Shown here piece by piece: positions 41,510 through 50,263 of a DNA stretch of 64,000 nt. Source of the DNA: Oscillospiraceae bacterium (GTDB taxonomy: Bacteria; Bacillota; Clostridia; Oscillospirales; Acutalibacteraceae); the NCBI GenBank assembly GCA_025757685.1, contig CP107220.1:1571501-1635500 (forward strand), in the 5' to 3' direction. Within the stretch, counting starts at the first letter, position 1, and each line of letters begins with the position of its first letter. Position numbers and translations under genes: made by a program. Below the pieces are notes generated by a model. That model had not been told where the DNA came from. It was given only the letters and a program-made list of their open reading frames with translations, and searched no databases.

Positions 41510-42481
41510 TTAAATTACAAAAGCCTGGTTGTTGCTCTTTTTTTCGCCGCCGGACGCCAGCTGGGGCGACGGCATATTGGCACGGCGATCGGCAGCCTCA
41601 AAGGCGGCCTTAAAGGCCTGCAACTCCTTGGCAGTCATCACCCGGGCCACGCCCTCAAACACGCCCAGCTCCATCTGAGGCAGCACCCCGGCGCACAGAC
41701 GTACCACCTGGGAAGCCAGCTCCTGCTTGTAGCTTTTGCCCAACTGGGCCTCCTGCTCCAGGGTGTCCAGCTGTCGCGCCAACGCTCGCGCTTGGTCGCA
41801 GGTGAGGGTCACAGCGCCTTTGCTGTTTTGCAGGGTCTTGCGTACATCGTTCTCTGTCACAGTCTTGTCTCCTTTGCTGCTGTCATAGTGCTTGACCACA
41901 CCGGCCTCTCGCTGGGCAGGCACGGCCACAAAGCTCCATTCGTAAGCGTCCGTGGCGTCGGACAGCACGGTAAAGGCCACCTTGCCGTCATAGCTTCTGC
42001 CGGGCACATGGCTGCACCCGCCGCTGCGCCGATCCGCACCGCACAGGGAGCATACAGCGCTGCCCATGGCACAGGACACGCTCACTTCCTTTTTGATTCC
42101 GCCGTCAATCTGGGTGATCAGCTCCGCATTGCCGGGGGTGCGCACCATATAGGCCTTAGCCTGTAAGGTCACCAAATTCTCGCCGTCCGCAGTCTTGCGC
42201 CCGGGCACCGGTACCACCGCCGTGGCATAAATGCGTGCCGCCTGGTCGCCGCTTTTCATAGAGTGGTCAAAGATCCCGGTCTTGCCCACAAACAGGGCAC
42301 CCAGTTCCTCCAGCGCCCGACGGGTAAACTTTTCATGATCCCGATCCACATCGTTGTTGCACAGCACCACGGAGAACACATACAGCTCCTCCGGCGCAAA
42401 CGCGCGGCGGGTAAAGGCGCCGATGGCCTCTAAATCCGCCGGCGCCGGTGCAAAACTCTTTTCTACATAACCGCCGGTCAT
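41510..42481 (-). CDS. phage prohead protease with scaffold-like tail (XkdF-like)
   Basis: 323 residues. The N-terminal 190 resemble XkdF/S78-2 prohead proteases: DHSMKSGDQAARIYATAVV, VSVSCAMGSAVCSLCG and a CSHVPGR segment with four Cys and a His (zinc-knuckle-like). The C-terminal 120 residues are helical (QARALARQLDTLEQEAQLGKSYKQELASQVV), like a scaffold. The start overlaps the portal stop by 4 bp. Confidence 0.7.
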   Translation of the reverse strand: MTGGYVEKSFAPAPADLEAIGAFTRRAFAPEELYVFSVVLCNNDVDRDHEKFTRRALEELGALFVGKTGIFDHSMKSGDQAARIYATAVVPVPGRKTADGENLVTLQAKAYMVRTPGNAELITQIDGGIKKEVSVSCAMGSAVCSLCGADRRSGGCSHVPGRSYDGKVAFTVLSDATDAYEWSFVAVPAQREAGVVKHYDSSKGDKTVTENDVRKTLQNSKGAVTLTCDQARALARQLDTLEQEAQLGKSYKQELASQVVRLCAGVLPQMELGVFEGVARVMTAKELQAFKAAFEAADRRANMPSPQLASGGEKKSNNQAFVI

Positions 42482-43611
42482 AATTTCTCCGTCTCCTTTT
42501 TGATTTTCTCCGCCTGGGCCTCATACAAATGGGCCTGGGCCGTATCCGTCTGGTCTTGCAGGGTAATATCCTGCCACACCACCTGGAAGGGAGCGCCGCT
42601 GCCGCAGCACTGCAAATAGGTGCGCCCGATCTTCTCGATCACCGGGGTTAAAATACGCCGATAATTCTTCAGCTCCGTGGTGAGCAGGTCCGCCTGTTGG
42701 CGGCTCATCCGCTCGGTGGTAGACCAGGACAGACCGAACATAAAGGGCGGCAGCCCGGTTTTGGCCACGATCTGCTCCAGCATTTGGCGCACAGGAATCT
42801 CGCTCTCCAGCACCTGATTGTCGGCGCCGATCACCTTTACATCCACATCGCCCACCGCCACAAAGTCCTTCACGGACGAAGCGTCCATAGCCTCCTGCCA
42901 GGAGCGGGCCATGGTCTGTGCCCGCTGCCCTGCATAGGCACGGTCCGCCGCGTCGTTGCCCGGTCGGTACACCACCGCATAGCGCAGATTACCGGCATGG
43001 CTCCAGTTTTGGCCGATGGTGTTGTAAATTTGCAACAAGATCCGGCTCACAAAGGGCAGTCCCCGCAGCAGACTGGTGCCTGCCACAGCCCCCGGCTCCG
43101 GGTTCAGCACGGAGTAGAGCAGCAGCTCCGGCCGGGGCAGCGGCTCTCCGCCGCTGAAAAAGCACAGATCCAGCCCGTTCCCCGCGCGGCGCACTTCCAA
43201 ATTGCGGGTGTCGCCGTTATACAGAGCATACAGTTCCCGCCCGTCGGTGATCATCTCGCCCACAGCGCTGCCGTAGGTGAGCAGTTGATCCAAATAAGTG
43301 GCGATAAAAGCCTCAATCCCCTGCTGGTTGCCGCCCACATTGATCCCGGACAAATCCCGGTTTAACTGCGCATTCAGCCCATCACTGCCGGTGTCCAGGC
43401 TGAACCCGCCGGTCAGGCGCACCAGCTTGCCGATGGCCGCGTCCAAAATGGGAATGTTCTCTCGCAGATTGCGATAGAGCGCAGCGTCCGCCGTCACCGC
43501 TCCGTAGGACTGCCAGCTGCAAAAGGGCTGACCCGCCGGGTGCCCGGTCTGCACCGCACAGCAGTCCCCTGCTCCTTTTTTGGCGCCCGCTTTGGAACGA
43601 AAGCGTCCCAA
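42478..43611 (-). CDS. phage portal protein
   Basis: 377 residues with portal features: NIPILDAAIGKLVRLTGGF near the N-terminus, SLLRGLPFVSRILLQIYNTIGQNW (central helices), and a C-terminal SWSTTERMSRQQADLLTTELKNYRRILTPVIEKIGRTYL. It forms the dodecameric DNA gate of the head. Four bases separate it from the terminase gene. Confidence 0.8.
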   Translation of the reverse strand: MGRFRSKAGAKKGAGDCCAVQTGHPAGQPFCSWQSYGAVTADAALYRNLRENIPILDAAIGKLVRLTGGFSLDTGSDGLNAQLNRDLSGINVGGNQQGIEAFIATYLDQLLTYGSAVGEMITDGRELYALYNGDTRNLEVRRAGNGLDLCFFSGGEPLPRPELLLYSVLNPEPGAVAGTSLLRGLPFVSRILLQIYNTIGQNWSHAGNLRYAVVYRPGNDAADRAYAGQRAQTMARSWQEAMDASSVKDFVAVGDVDVKVIGADNQVLESEIPVRQMLEQIVAKTGLPPFMFGLSWSTTERMSRQQADLLTTELKNYRRILTPVIEKIGRTYLQCCGSGAPFQVVWQDITLQDQTDTAQAHLYEAQAEKIKKETEKL

Positions 43612-43615
43612 AACA

Positions 43616-44872
43616 TCACTTCCTTTCTACCGCAAGGGCGCATACGCCGCCGGGCTCCTCACCGTTCAATACGGTAGAAACAAAGTAGCGAATGTCGTCC
43701 ATTGCATGGTCGTTTTCTTTTTTCGGTGCGTCCCGGCGCAGACTGTTGTCCCACTGGTACAGGGAGAACTCCCGCAATGCGTCCTTGCACCCGGGGGCAA
43801 TCTTGATCTGCGCCTGTTGCAGTGCCCGGCTCACCCGATGAATGCCCGCCACCACATCGTTATCCGCCTTCAGTACCGGATAGCGGCCGTGGCGCAGCAC
43901 CGTCTCTGCAAAGCTGGCGGCGGAGGGGTCAATGATCAGTGCCGCAATGGGCCGATCTCCCGCCAATTCGCACAGGTGGGCATAGTATTCCTCGTCGGTA
44001 AGTTGCACCCCGGTGGCTCGACCGGAGTGGTAATACTCCGCCACCCGGCACCAGGCATCTCCGTCTCGGCACCACAGCCCCAGGGAAAAGGGATTGACCG
44101 TGCCGTAGTCGCAAGAGAGATACCAGGGCCCGGCAGGCGATGCCGGCGCCCCCACATGCCGCTTGGGGTCAAACATGGGGTACACCAGTCCGTCTGCCGC
44201 CACCCAGCGCCCCTCTACGAACCGGCGGTAAAAGGTGCCGCTGTACAGTCGCTTGTACCGCCGCAGCACCGCCGGAGACAGAGAGGGATTGTCCGTCATC
44301 TGAAAGTGCAGGTACAACACCTGCTTTTCCGCCGCTTTTTGGATCCACTCTTTATAGAACCAATGATAGGGGTGCTCCGGATTGCAGTTAAACCAATAGG
44401 TGGCCCCCTCCAGAGAGCACCTGGCCAGCGCCTGCTCCACAAAGGAGCGGGGCATTAAGGCCACCTCGTCCAGCAGCACGCCGCCCAGGGTCATACCCTG
44501 GATCAAAGCGGCAGAGCTTTCGTCTCGCCCGCCAAACAGATAAAAGCGGTTCTCCCGTCCGTCCCGGCACACCGTCAGCTCGCTGCGGCTGATCTTAAAA
44601 GTGCAGGTAAAGCCCAGCGCCGTCAGCTGCTCCGTCAGCGGGGTGAGCACATTCCGTCTTAGAGAAGCGACCGTCTTGCCGCACAGGGCAAAGGCTGTGT
44701 CGCGGAAGCGATAGAACGCCCAACTGACAAAGGAAAGGCTCATGCACAGGGTCTTGCCGCTGCGCACGGCGCCGTCGCAGATAATGCCGCTTTTGCCGCT
44801 GTGGGGCGACCCCGGGCACCACCAGGTCAGTGCCTGCATCTGCTTGGGCGAAAAGGGCTTAAACGCTGTCAC
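43616..44872 (-). CDS. phage terminase large subunit
   Basis: 418 residues, XtmB-like. Walker A at about 33-41 (DGAVRSGKT), Walker B GGVLLDEVALM, coupling motif region YWFNCNPEHPYHWFYKEWI, and the RNase-H-type nuclease with LSCDYGTVNPFSLGL and a later Asp in LIIDPSAA. The start is a GTG at 44872 behind AGGGGGCG, overlapping the small-terminase stop by 14 bp; the frame stays open upstream but that part is in another gene. Motor and nuclease residues look intact. Confidence 0.85.
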   Translation of the reverse strand: MTAFKPFSPKQMQALTWWCPGSPHSGKSGIICDGAVRSGKTLCMSLSFVSWAFYRFRDTAFALCGKTVASLRRNVLTPLTEQLTALGFTCTFKISRSELTVCRDGRENRFYLFGGRDESSAALIQGMTLGGVLLDEVALMPRSFVEQALARCSLEGATYWFNCNPEHPYHWFYKEWIQKAAEKQVLYLHFQMTDNPSLSPAVLRRYKRLYSGTFYRRFVEGRWVAADGLVYPMFDPKRHVGAPASPAGPWYLSCDYGTVNPFSLGLWCRDGDAWCRVAEYYHSGRATGVQLTDEEYYAHLCELAGDRPIAALIIDPSAASFAETVLRHGRYPVLKADNDVVAGIHRVSRALQQAQIKIAPGCKDALREFSLYQWDNSLRRDAPKKENDHAMDDIRYFVSTVLNGEEPGGVCALAVERK

Positions 44873-45200
44873 GATCCCCGGCGCCCCCTTCCTGCCAAAC
44901 GCACTTGGCACCGGCCTCCAGTGCCTGGTAAAAGGCAGCCGCCGTGTTGCCCTCAGCCGCCTCCAGGGCTTGCAGCTTCTCCAGCGCCTTGAGCCGATCA
45001 AAGAATTTGATCTCCATACCGCCGCCCTTAGGGCGCTTGATCTCGCTGATGTTAAAGAGATCCATCTCCCCCAGCGCCGGCAAGATCTGCTCCTCCGGGG
45101 CATACAGCAGCCGTACCGCATCCTGTATTTCGCCAAAGGCAAGGTGCCTTAAACCCTCGGTGTATTCCTGCCGTATGCTCTTTTTCTTTCGTCTGCCCAT
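44859..45200 (-). CDS. phage terminase small subunit-like protein, short form
   Basis: 113 residues from the ATG at 45200 (GGAGGTGAG before it). The middle segment LFNISEIKRPKGGGMEIKFFDRLKALEKLQ is the conserved C-terminal part of XtmA-type small terminases. The usual N-terminal helix-turn-helix DNA-binding half (about 60 residues or more) is missing; only a basic MGRRKKKSIRQEY leader remains. pac-site recognition is therefore unlikely. Confidence 0.65.
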   Translation of the reverse strand: MGRRKKKSIRQEYTEGLRHLAFGEIQDAVRLLYAPEEQILPALGEMDLFNISEIKRPKGGGMEIKFFDRLKALEKLQALEAAEGNTAAAFYQALEAGAKCVWQEGGAGDRDSV

Positions 45201-45213
45201 CGGCTCACCTCCT

Positions 45214-45245
45214 GCAAAAGGGCGCCGCACCGAAAAAGCGCCCTT
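45214..45245 (-). promoter_or_regulatory. leader hairpin before the phage cluster
   Basis: On the minus strand AAGGGCGC/GCGCCCTT forms an 8-bp stem followed by TTGC, right before the terminase ribosome site. With the peptidase-gene terminator just upstream and no convincing -35/-10 pair between, expression of the cluster is probably low or specially controlled. Confidence 0.4.
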
Positions 45246-45290
45246 CACCTATACCCTTGAAAACCGCCGGGTTATAGACGAAAGGCTCTA

Positions 45291-45328
45291 TAAAAAGAAA
45301 AAAGCCGGTAAAAAACACCGACTTTTTC
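45291..45328 (-). terminator. terminator of M23 peptidase gene
   Basis: On the minus strand, AAAAAGTCGGT/ACCGGCTTTTT followed by TCTTTTT. Confidence 0.85.
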
Positions 45329-45348
45329 TGCTTACTTATTCCGTTTTA

Positions 45349-46065
45349 TCAATCCTTGGTCTTGCTCATCACCTTCAGCGGATCCACCGTCTCCTTGTTC
45401 ATGGTGGTAATCAAGTGCAGGTGGGGCGTCTCTTCCGCCTCAAAAGGTACGGTGCCCAGGGTGCCCAAATCCTGACCCAGAGTCACATAATTTCCGGCAG
45501 ACACATTCACTGCATCCATACCACAGTATTGGGCCACCAGGTTGCCCCCGTGGTCAATGGTGATGACCTTGCCCAGCAGGGCGTCCGTCTTAACGGACAG
45601 CACCAGGCCGTCGTTGATGGCGGTCACCTTGGCACCCTTGTTGGCCTTAAAGTCCACTGCCGCATGGGCACGGTAGTCCCCCATGGTGCGGTTAAATGTC
45701 AGCTCCTCATTGTAGCTTTGCTGCACGCTCTCGGACACCGGATATTTGTAAAAACTCTTGTAAGGCATATTGGTATCCGACTGCTGCATGGACGCCGGCT
45801 CCGTAGTGGTGGTGCCCCGGGTGGCAGCCACCGTGGTGCCTGCCGTAGTGGCGGGGGCGGTCTCCGTTACACCCTCTACCCGGTGCTGCACCGCAGCCGC
45901 CGAAGTGGTCTCCGTCACGGAAGTAGGCTCGCCCACCGGGGTCTTGCCGCTGCCTTGGGAGGAGAAATACACAATCAGTCCCAGAGCGATGATGGACAGG
46001 CAGATCACCGAGAACAGGGTCCGCAGATTTTTGCTTTCATTTTTATCTTTTTTTGATGTAGCCAT
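45349..46065 (-). CDS. membrane-anchored M23 (LytM-type) peptidase
   Basis: 238 residues. One N-terminal membrane segment (about 17-37: LFSVICLSIIALGLIVYF), a Thr/Ala-rich linker (about 40-110), and an M23 domain with HAAVD (first zinc His and Asp) and HLHL (second pair). Metal residues are retained, so it may cleave peptidoglycan cross-links; SpoIIQ-like sporulation proteins share this layout. ATG at 46065, whose ribosome site GAGGTG is inside a hairpin. Downstream of mfd. Confidence 0.85.
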   Translation of the reverse strand: MATSKKDKNESKNLRTLFSVICLSIIALGLIVYFSSQGSGKTPVGEPTSVTETTSAAAVQHRVEGVTETAPATTAGTTVAATRGTTTTEPASMQQSDTNMPYKSFYKYPVSESVQQSYNEELTFNRTMGDYRAHAAVDFKANKGAKVTAINDGLVLSVKTDALLGKVITIDHGGNLVAQYCGMDAVNVSAGNYVTLGQDLGTLGTVPFEAEETPHLHLITTMNKETVDPLKVMSKTKD

Positions 46066-46067
46066 AA

Positions 46068-46103
46068 AAATAACACCTCGGCAGTAGTATGCGCCAAGGT
46101 GTT
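46068..46103 (-). promoter_or_regulatory. hairpin between mfd and M23 gene hiding the ribosome site
   Basis: AACACCTTGGC/GCCGAGGTGTT, an 11-bp stem on the minus strand, followed by ATTTTT and the ATG. It can act as an mfd terminator and also sequesters GAGGTG, the ribosome site of the M23 gene. Confidence 0.6.
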
Positions 46104-46121
46104 TTGTTTTATACAAAGGGG

Positions 46122-49100
46122 TTATTCTGTTTTTGCCGCTTTGGCCGCCCGGCTCTCCGCCTCCATGATTTCCATGGCGGTGCGCAGGGTGTCTACCACC
46201 GATTCCTGGGGCAGTGGTTTTAAGGCGATATAGGGCTTTTTGCCTGCAGACAGCAGCACCCGGCCGTACATACCCTTGTTCAGCGCCGGGATCCATGCCG
46301 GTTCCAGATTACTGAAATACAACAGCACCGCGCCGTTTTTTTGGCTGATTTCCGTTAAGCCTAACGCCAGCGCCCGATTGCGCAACAGCGCAATTTCCAC
46401 CAACCCGTACACACTTTGGGGCGGCTTGCCGTACCGGTCCGTCAACTCGTCGTACACATCGTTGGCGTCTGCGTCGCCGGCAATGTCCGCAATGCGCTTA
46501 TACATGGCGATCCGCTGATTGGTGGCAGGGATATACGCCTCGGGAATATTGGCGTCCACCGGCAGGTCGATCAGGCACTCCTGCTCCTCGTTTTGGGCAG
46601 GCGCCTCGCCTTTCTCCAGCGCCACGGCCTCCTCCAACAACTTTAAGTACATATCGTATCCGACCGCCTCCATATGGCCGTGCTGGCGGTTGCCCAAAAG
46701 AGAACCGGCACCGCGGATCTCCAGGTCCCGCATAGCAATCTTAAACCCGGAGCCGAACTCCGTGTATTCCCGAATGGCCTCCAACCGCTTGGTAGCAATA
46801 TCCGTCAGCTCCCGCCCACGGGTGTAAGTAAAGTAGGCAAACGCCCGGCGAGAGGAACGCCCGACCCGGCCGCGAATTTGGTGCAGCTGGGCCAGTCCCA
46901 TGCGGTCTGCGTGCTCAATAATCAGGGTGTTTACATTGGGAATATCCACCCCGGTCTCTATAATGGTGGTGCACACCAAAACATCCAACTGGGCGTCTAA
47001 AAGCTGCTGCCAAACGGAACTAAGCTGCTCCTCGGTCATACGACCGTGGGCAATGCCCACCCGCGCGCCGGGCAGTGCCTTTTGGATTTGCACCGCCGTG
47101 TGCTCAATGGTATCAATATTATTATGCAAGTAGTAGCACTGACCGCCCCGTGCCAGTTCCTTTTCCATGGCCTCCGTCAGCACCCCAAAATCGTACTCCA
47201 TCACATAGGTCTGCACCGGGTGCCGGTCGCCGGGAGCCTCCTCCAGCACGCTCATATCCCGTATGCCGCTCATAGCCATATTCAAGGTACGGGGAATGGG
47301 AGTGGCAGACAGAGTCAGCACATCTACCGCCGGGAATTTCTCTTTGATCTTCTCTTTTTGTGCCACGCCGAAGCGCTGCTCCTCATCCACAATCAGCAGC
47401 CCCAGATCCTTAAAGCGAATGTCCTTGCTGATAATCCGGTGCGTACCTACCAGCAGATCCACCCCGCCGTGCGCCAGATCCTCCAATATCTGCTTTTGCT
47501 TAGTGGGGGACACAAAGCGGGAGAGCATCTCCACCCGCACCGGAAACGGCTCCATCCGGCGCATAGCCGTTTGGTAATGCTGCATAGCCAACACCGTGGT
47601 GGGCACCAAAATGGCGCACTGCTTACCGTCTGCAATGCACTTAAAGGCGCTGCGCAGAGCCACCTCCGTTTTGCCAAAGCCCACATCGCCGCACAGCAGC
47701 CGGTCCATAGGCGACGGCCGCTCCATATCCGCCTTGATCTCCGCCGCGCTTTGCAGCTGATCGTCGGTCTCATCATAGGCAAAGCGCAACTCAAAGTCCC
47801 GCTGCATATCCCCGTCCGGGCTAAAGGCATAGCCGGGGGTACTCATCCGCTTGGCGTAGAGAGCAATTAACTCCTTGGCCATATCCCGCACAGAGGCGCG
47901 CACCTTGGCCTTGGTCTTTTGCCAGTCGCCGGAGCCGAGGCGGTTGATCTTCACCTTTGTATCTTCCTTAGGCCCAATGTACTTGGACACCAAATCCAAC
48001 TGGGTCACCGGCACATACAGGGTGTCGCCCTTGGCGTAGCTGATTTTAATATAATCCTTTTTCACCCCGCTAAGCTCCAGGGAGTGAATGCCCTCAAACA
48101 CGCCAATTCCGTGCACATTGTGCACAATATAGTCGCCTTTTTGCAATTCGTCCAGGGAGTGAATGGCGTTTTTGCCCCGAGCACGCTTGTGCTTCTTTTT
48201 ACTTTGCCCGGTGCGGGCGTGGGTAAACAGGGCAAAGCGAATATCCGAAATTTGCACCCCGCCGCTGAGGCTGCCCGGGCATACATGCACCGTGCCGGTC
48301 TGGAACTGCTCCGGCAAGCGCGGGTAGAATTCTGCGGAAAAGCCCTCACTTTGCAGGTCCGTGGCCAAAGCGCGCCCGGCCCGCTCCGTACCTGCCAGCA
48401 GGCAGATGGTGTACTTTTTCTCCGCCAAGGGGCGCAGCTCCTCCGTCAGCTGGGCCATGGTGCCGCTCCATACCCCCAGGGTTTGCAGCCGGAAGTCGGA
48501 CAAATGCCCCACCGGGGTGTCAAAGCTGCCCCGAGGCATGGAGTCCAGATACAGCGCTTTCTTTTCTGTATAAATTTCCGTCAGCGTGTCAAAATCAACC
48601 GTATACCGGTCCAGCCCCTTGCACAGGCTGCCCTGCTCCACCAGCCACTTCATATCCTCTTGCAGCAGCCGATTGGCGTTATTGCACTTCTCTTTCACTT
48701 TTGCCGAGTCGCACACCGCCAGCAGACCGTTGCAATAATCAAACAATCCGTTTGACTGATACACAAGGGGTAAATATTTATCTTTACAAGGCAGGGTGCC
48801 GGTTTTGCGCAGGGTGTCTGCGTCTGTGAGCAGCTTTTCCCGGGCTTTGGTGGCCTTGCCCCGCAGCCCGGCAGCCAGCGCTTCTATTGCCTTGGCGGTT
48901 TTTTCCGCATCGGCAAAGAGCACCTCTGCCGATGGGGTGATCCGCAGGCTGTCCAGTGCCTCCGTCCGCCGTTGGGTAGCCAGGTCAAAGGCGGTCATAC
49001 TCTCAATGGTATCGCCCCAGAATTCCAGCCGCACCGGTTCTGTGCGCCCAGGTGGAAAAATGTCCAAAATACCGCCACGCAAAGCAAACTGGCTGGTGCC

Positions 49101-49601
49101 GTCCACCTGGTCGTACCTGACATAGCCCGCTGCCACCAACGCCTGTACCAGCTGGCCGGGGGGCACATCATCCCCCACCTTTACCGTGCGGGTGCGCCCC
49201 AGCAGCTCCGCCGGGGGCATGGTCAGCTGGCAGGCAGCTGCCACCGGCGCCACCACGGCCGTGTACGCCCCCGCAGCCATGCGGGACAGCACATCCAGCC
49301 GCAGCAGCTCGTACTCATGGCTGGCACCCGCCACCTGCACAAAGTTCATCTCCCGCGCCGGGTACAACAACACATCCCCTTGCAGGGTGCGCAGATCCTC
49401 CGTCAATTTAACGGCAGAGGCCTCGTCCGGCGTGAGCACCAGCAGGGGCTTTTTTTGTTGTTCATACAGTGCGTGGAGCACCAGCGCTTTACCGGTCTCC
49501 GAAAGACCAACGGCCCCAACTGGTCGGGACCCGGTGGTCCACGCCCGATTGAGGCTGGCAAACGCATCACTTTGATTCAGTATACCTGAAAAGCAAGACA
49601 T
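46122..49601 (-). CDS. mfd: transcription-repair coupling factor
   Basis: 1159 residues. UvrB-homology N-terminus (about 1-350), RNA-polymerase-interacting CarD-like domain (about 475-540: LQKGDYIVHNVHGIGVFEGI), and the RecG-like translocase with Walker A GDVGFGKTEVALR, DEEQRFGV, LSATPIPRTLNMA and motif VI HQIRGRVGRSSRRAFAYF. A C-terminal D7 domain follows. It removes stalled polymerase and recruits UvrA. It follows pth by 37 bp. Confidence 0.97.
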   Translation of the reverse strand: MSCFSGILNQSDAFASLNRAWTTGSRPVGAVGLSETGKALVLHALYEQQKKPLLVLTPDEASAVKLTEDLRTLQGDVLLYPAREMNFVQVAGASHEYELLRLDVLSRMAAGAYTAVVAPVAAACQLTMPPAELLGRTRTVKVGDDVPPGQLVQALVAAGYVRYDQVDGTSQFALRGGILDIFPPGRTEPVRLEFWGDTIESMTAFDLATQRRTEALDSLRITPSAEVLFADAEKTAKAIEALAAGLRGKATKAREKLLTDADTLRKTGTLPCKDKYLPLVYQSNGLFDYCNGLLAVCDSAKVKEKCNNANRLLQEDMKWLVEQGSLCKGLDRYTVDFDTLTEIYTEKKALYLDSMPRGSFDTPVGHLSDFRLQTLGVWSGTMAQLTEELRPLAEKKYTICLLAGTERAGRALATDLQSEGFSAEFYPRLPEQFQTGTVHVCPGSLSGGVQISDIRFALFTHARTGQSKKKHKRARGKNAIHSLDELQKGDYIVHNVHGIGVFEGIHSLELSGVKKDYIKISYAKGDTLYVPVTQLDLVSKYIGPKEDTKVKINRLGSGDWQKTKAKVRASVRDMAKELIALYAKRMSTPGYAFSPDGDMQRDFELRFAYDETDDQLQSAAEIKADMERPSPMDRLLCGDVGFGKTEVALRSAFKCIADGKQCAILVPTTVLAMQHYQTAMRRMEPFPVRVEMLSRFVSPTKQKQILEDLAHGGVDLLVGTHRIISKDIRFKDLGLLIVDEEQRFGVAQKEKIKEKFPAVDVLTLSATPIPRTLNMAMSGIRDMSVLEEAPGDRHPVQTYVMEYDFGVLTEAMEKELARGGQCYYLHNNIDTIEHTAVQIQKALPGARVGIAHGRMTEEQLSSVWQQLLDAQLDVLVCTTIIETGVDIPNVNTLIIEHADRMGLAQLHQIRGRVGRSSRRAFAYFTYTRGRELTDIATKRLEAIREYTEFGSGFKIAMRDLEIRGAGSLLGNRQHGHMEAVGYDMYLKLLEEAVALEKGEAPAQNEEQECLIDLPVDANIPEAYIPATNQRIAMYKRIADIAGDADANDVYDELTDRYGKPPQSVYGLVEIALLRNRALALGLTEISQKNGAVLLYFSNLEPAWIPALNKGMYGRVLLSAGKKPYIALKPLPQESVVDTLRTAMEIMEAESRAAKAAKTE

Positions 49602-49638
49602 TCTTTCATTCCTATTCTGCCCCGCAGGGCTTTTGCTG

Positions 49639-50241
49639 TCAGCGGTTATACAAGTTCATGGCCTCATCCGTTTTGCCCTCCACCAGCAGCCGCACCGCCG
49701 CCGTGGCGTGCTCCAGCGCCGTCTTCAGCGCCGGCTCTTGCTCTTTGGGAAAACGGCCCAGCACCCAGTCCGCCAGGTCATACGCCGGGGTGGGTTTTTG
49801 CCCCACGCCGATCTTCACCCGGGGGAAGTCCTGGCTGCCCAACCGGGCAATAATACTTTTTATGCCGTTGTGTCCCCCGGCGCTGCCCTTACGGCGCACC
49901 CGGGTACGACCCACATCCAAACTGATGTCGTCAAACAGCACCAGCACCCGCTCCGGCGGAATTTTATAAAAATTCGCCGCCTCGGCCACTGCGTCGCCGC
50001 TCAGGTTCATCATGGTTTGCGGCTTCATCAGCAAGCACCGCTCTCCGCCCAGGCGCACATCGCCCACCAGGGCGTGGAACTTTAATTTTTTAATATCCAC
50101 ATGCTCCTGGAGCGCCAGCAGATCCACCGCCAAAAAGCCCGCGTTGTGGCGGGTCATCTCGTACTTAGGTCCGGGATTGCCCAGCCCTACAATCAAATAC
50201 GAATAGGTGCCGCCAAACTCTTTTTTTCTTGAAAAAAGCAT
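49639..50241 (-). CDS. pth: peptidyl-tRNA hydrolase
   Basis: 200 residues. LIVGLGNPGPKYEMTRHNAGF holds the catalytic His, followed by LMKPQTMMNLSG, LFDDISLDVGRTRVRRKGSAGGHNGIKSI and IGVGQKP. It recycles peptidyl-tRNAs. The first ten residues (MLFSRKKEFG) form an unusual extension before the core. Heads pth-mfd, the usual Firmicute pairing. Confidence 0.96.
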   Translation of the reverse strand: MLFSRKKEFGGTYSYLIVGLGNPGPKYEMTRHNAGFLAVDLLALQEHVDIKKLKFHALVGDVRLGGERCLLMKPQTMMNLSGDAVAEAANFYKIPPERVLVLFDDISLDVGRTRVRRKGSAGGHNGIKSIIARLGSQDFPRVKIGVGQKPTPAYDLADWVLGRFPKEQEPALKTALEHATAAVRLLVEGKTDEAMNLYNR

Positions 50242-50263
50242 ACTCTTCCTATCTTCTTATGGC

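Larger units (their letters stand above)
34743..45200 (-). mobile_element. PBSX-like phage gene cluster lacking sheath, tube, chaperone and tape-measure genes
   Basis: Sixteen same-strand genes, nearly all overlapping or within 20 bp. Order from upstream: small terminase, large terminase, portal, protease, decoration-like, capsid, three connector/completion genes, a 28-codon ORF, LysM protein, hub (gpD-like), gpV-like, gp25-like, baseplate J, DUF2313-like, tip protein. This is the xtmA-xkdV order of Bacillus PBSX, minus the xkdK-xkdO block (sheath, tube, chaperone, tape measure). No integrase, repressor, replication, holin or lysin gene and no attachment repeats were seen. All frames are open. 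See findings. Confidence 0.85.

Noticed and set aside
41900..42080. Cys/His cluster in the prohead protease as a novel zinc domain
   Set aside because: Similar CxxC...CxH segments are usual in XkdF-type proteases, so it is not new.
44873..45142. 90-codon N-terminal extension of the large terminase
   Set aside because: It overlaps almost the entire small-terminase gene and is Arg/Trp-rich; the GTG at 44872 has a proper ribosome site.
46066..46296. 77-codon upstream extension of the M23 peptidase
   Set aside because: It falls in the end of mfd and destroys the clean cytoplasmic-TM start; the ATG at 46065 is better.
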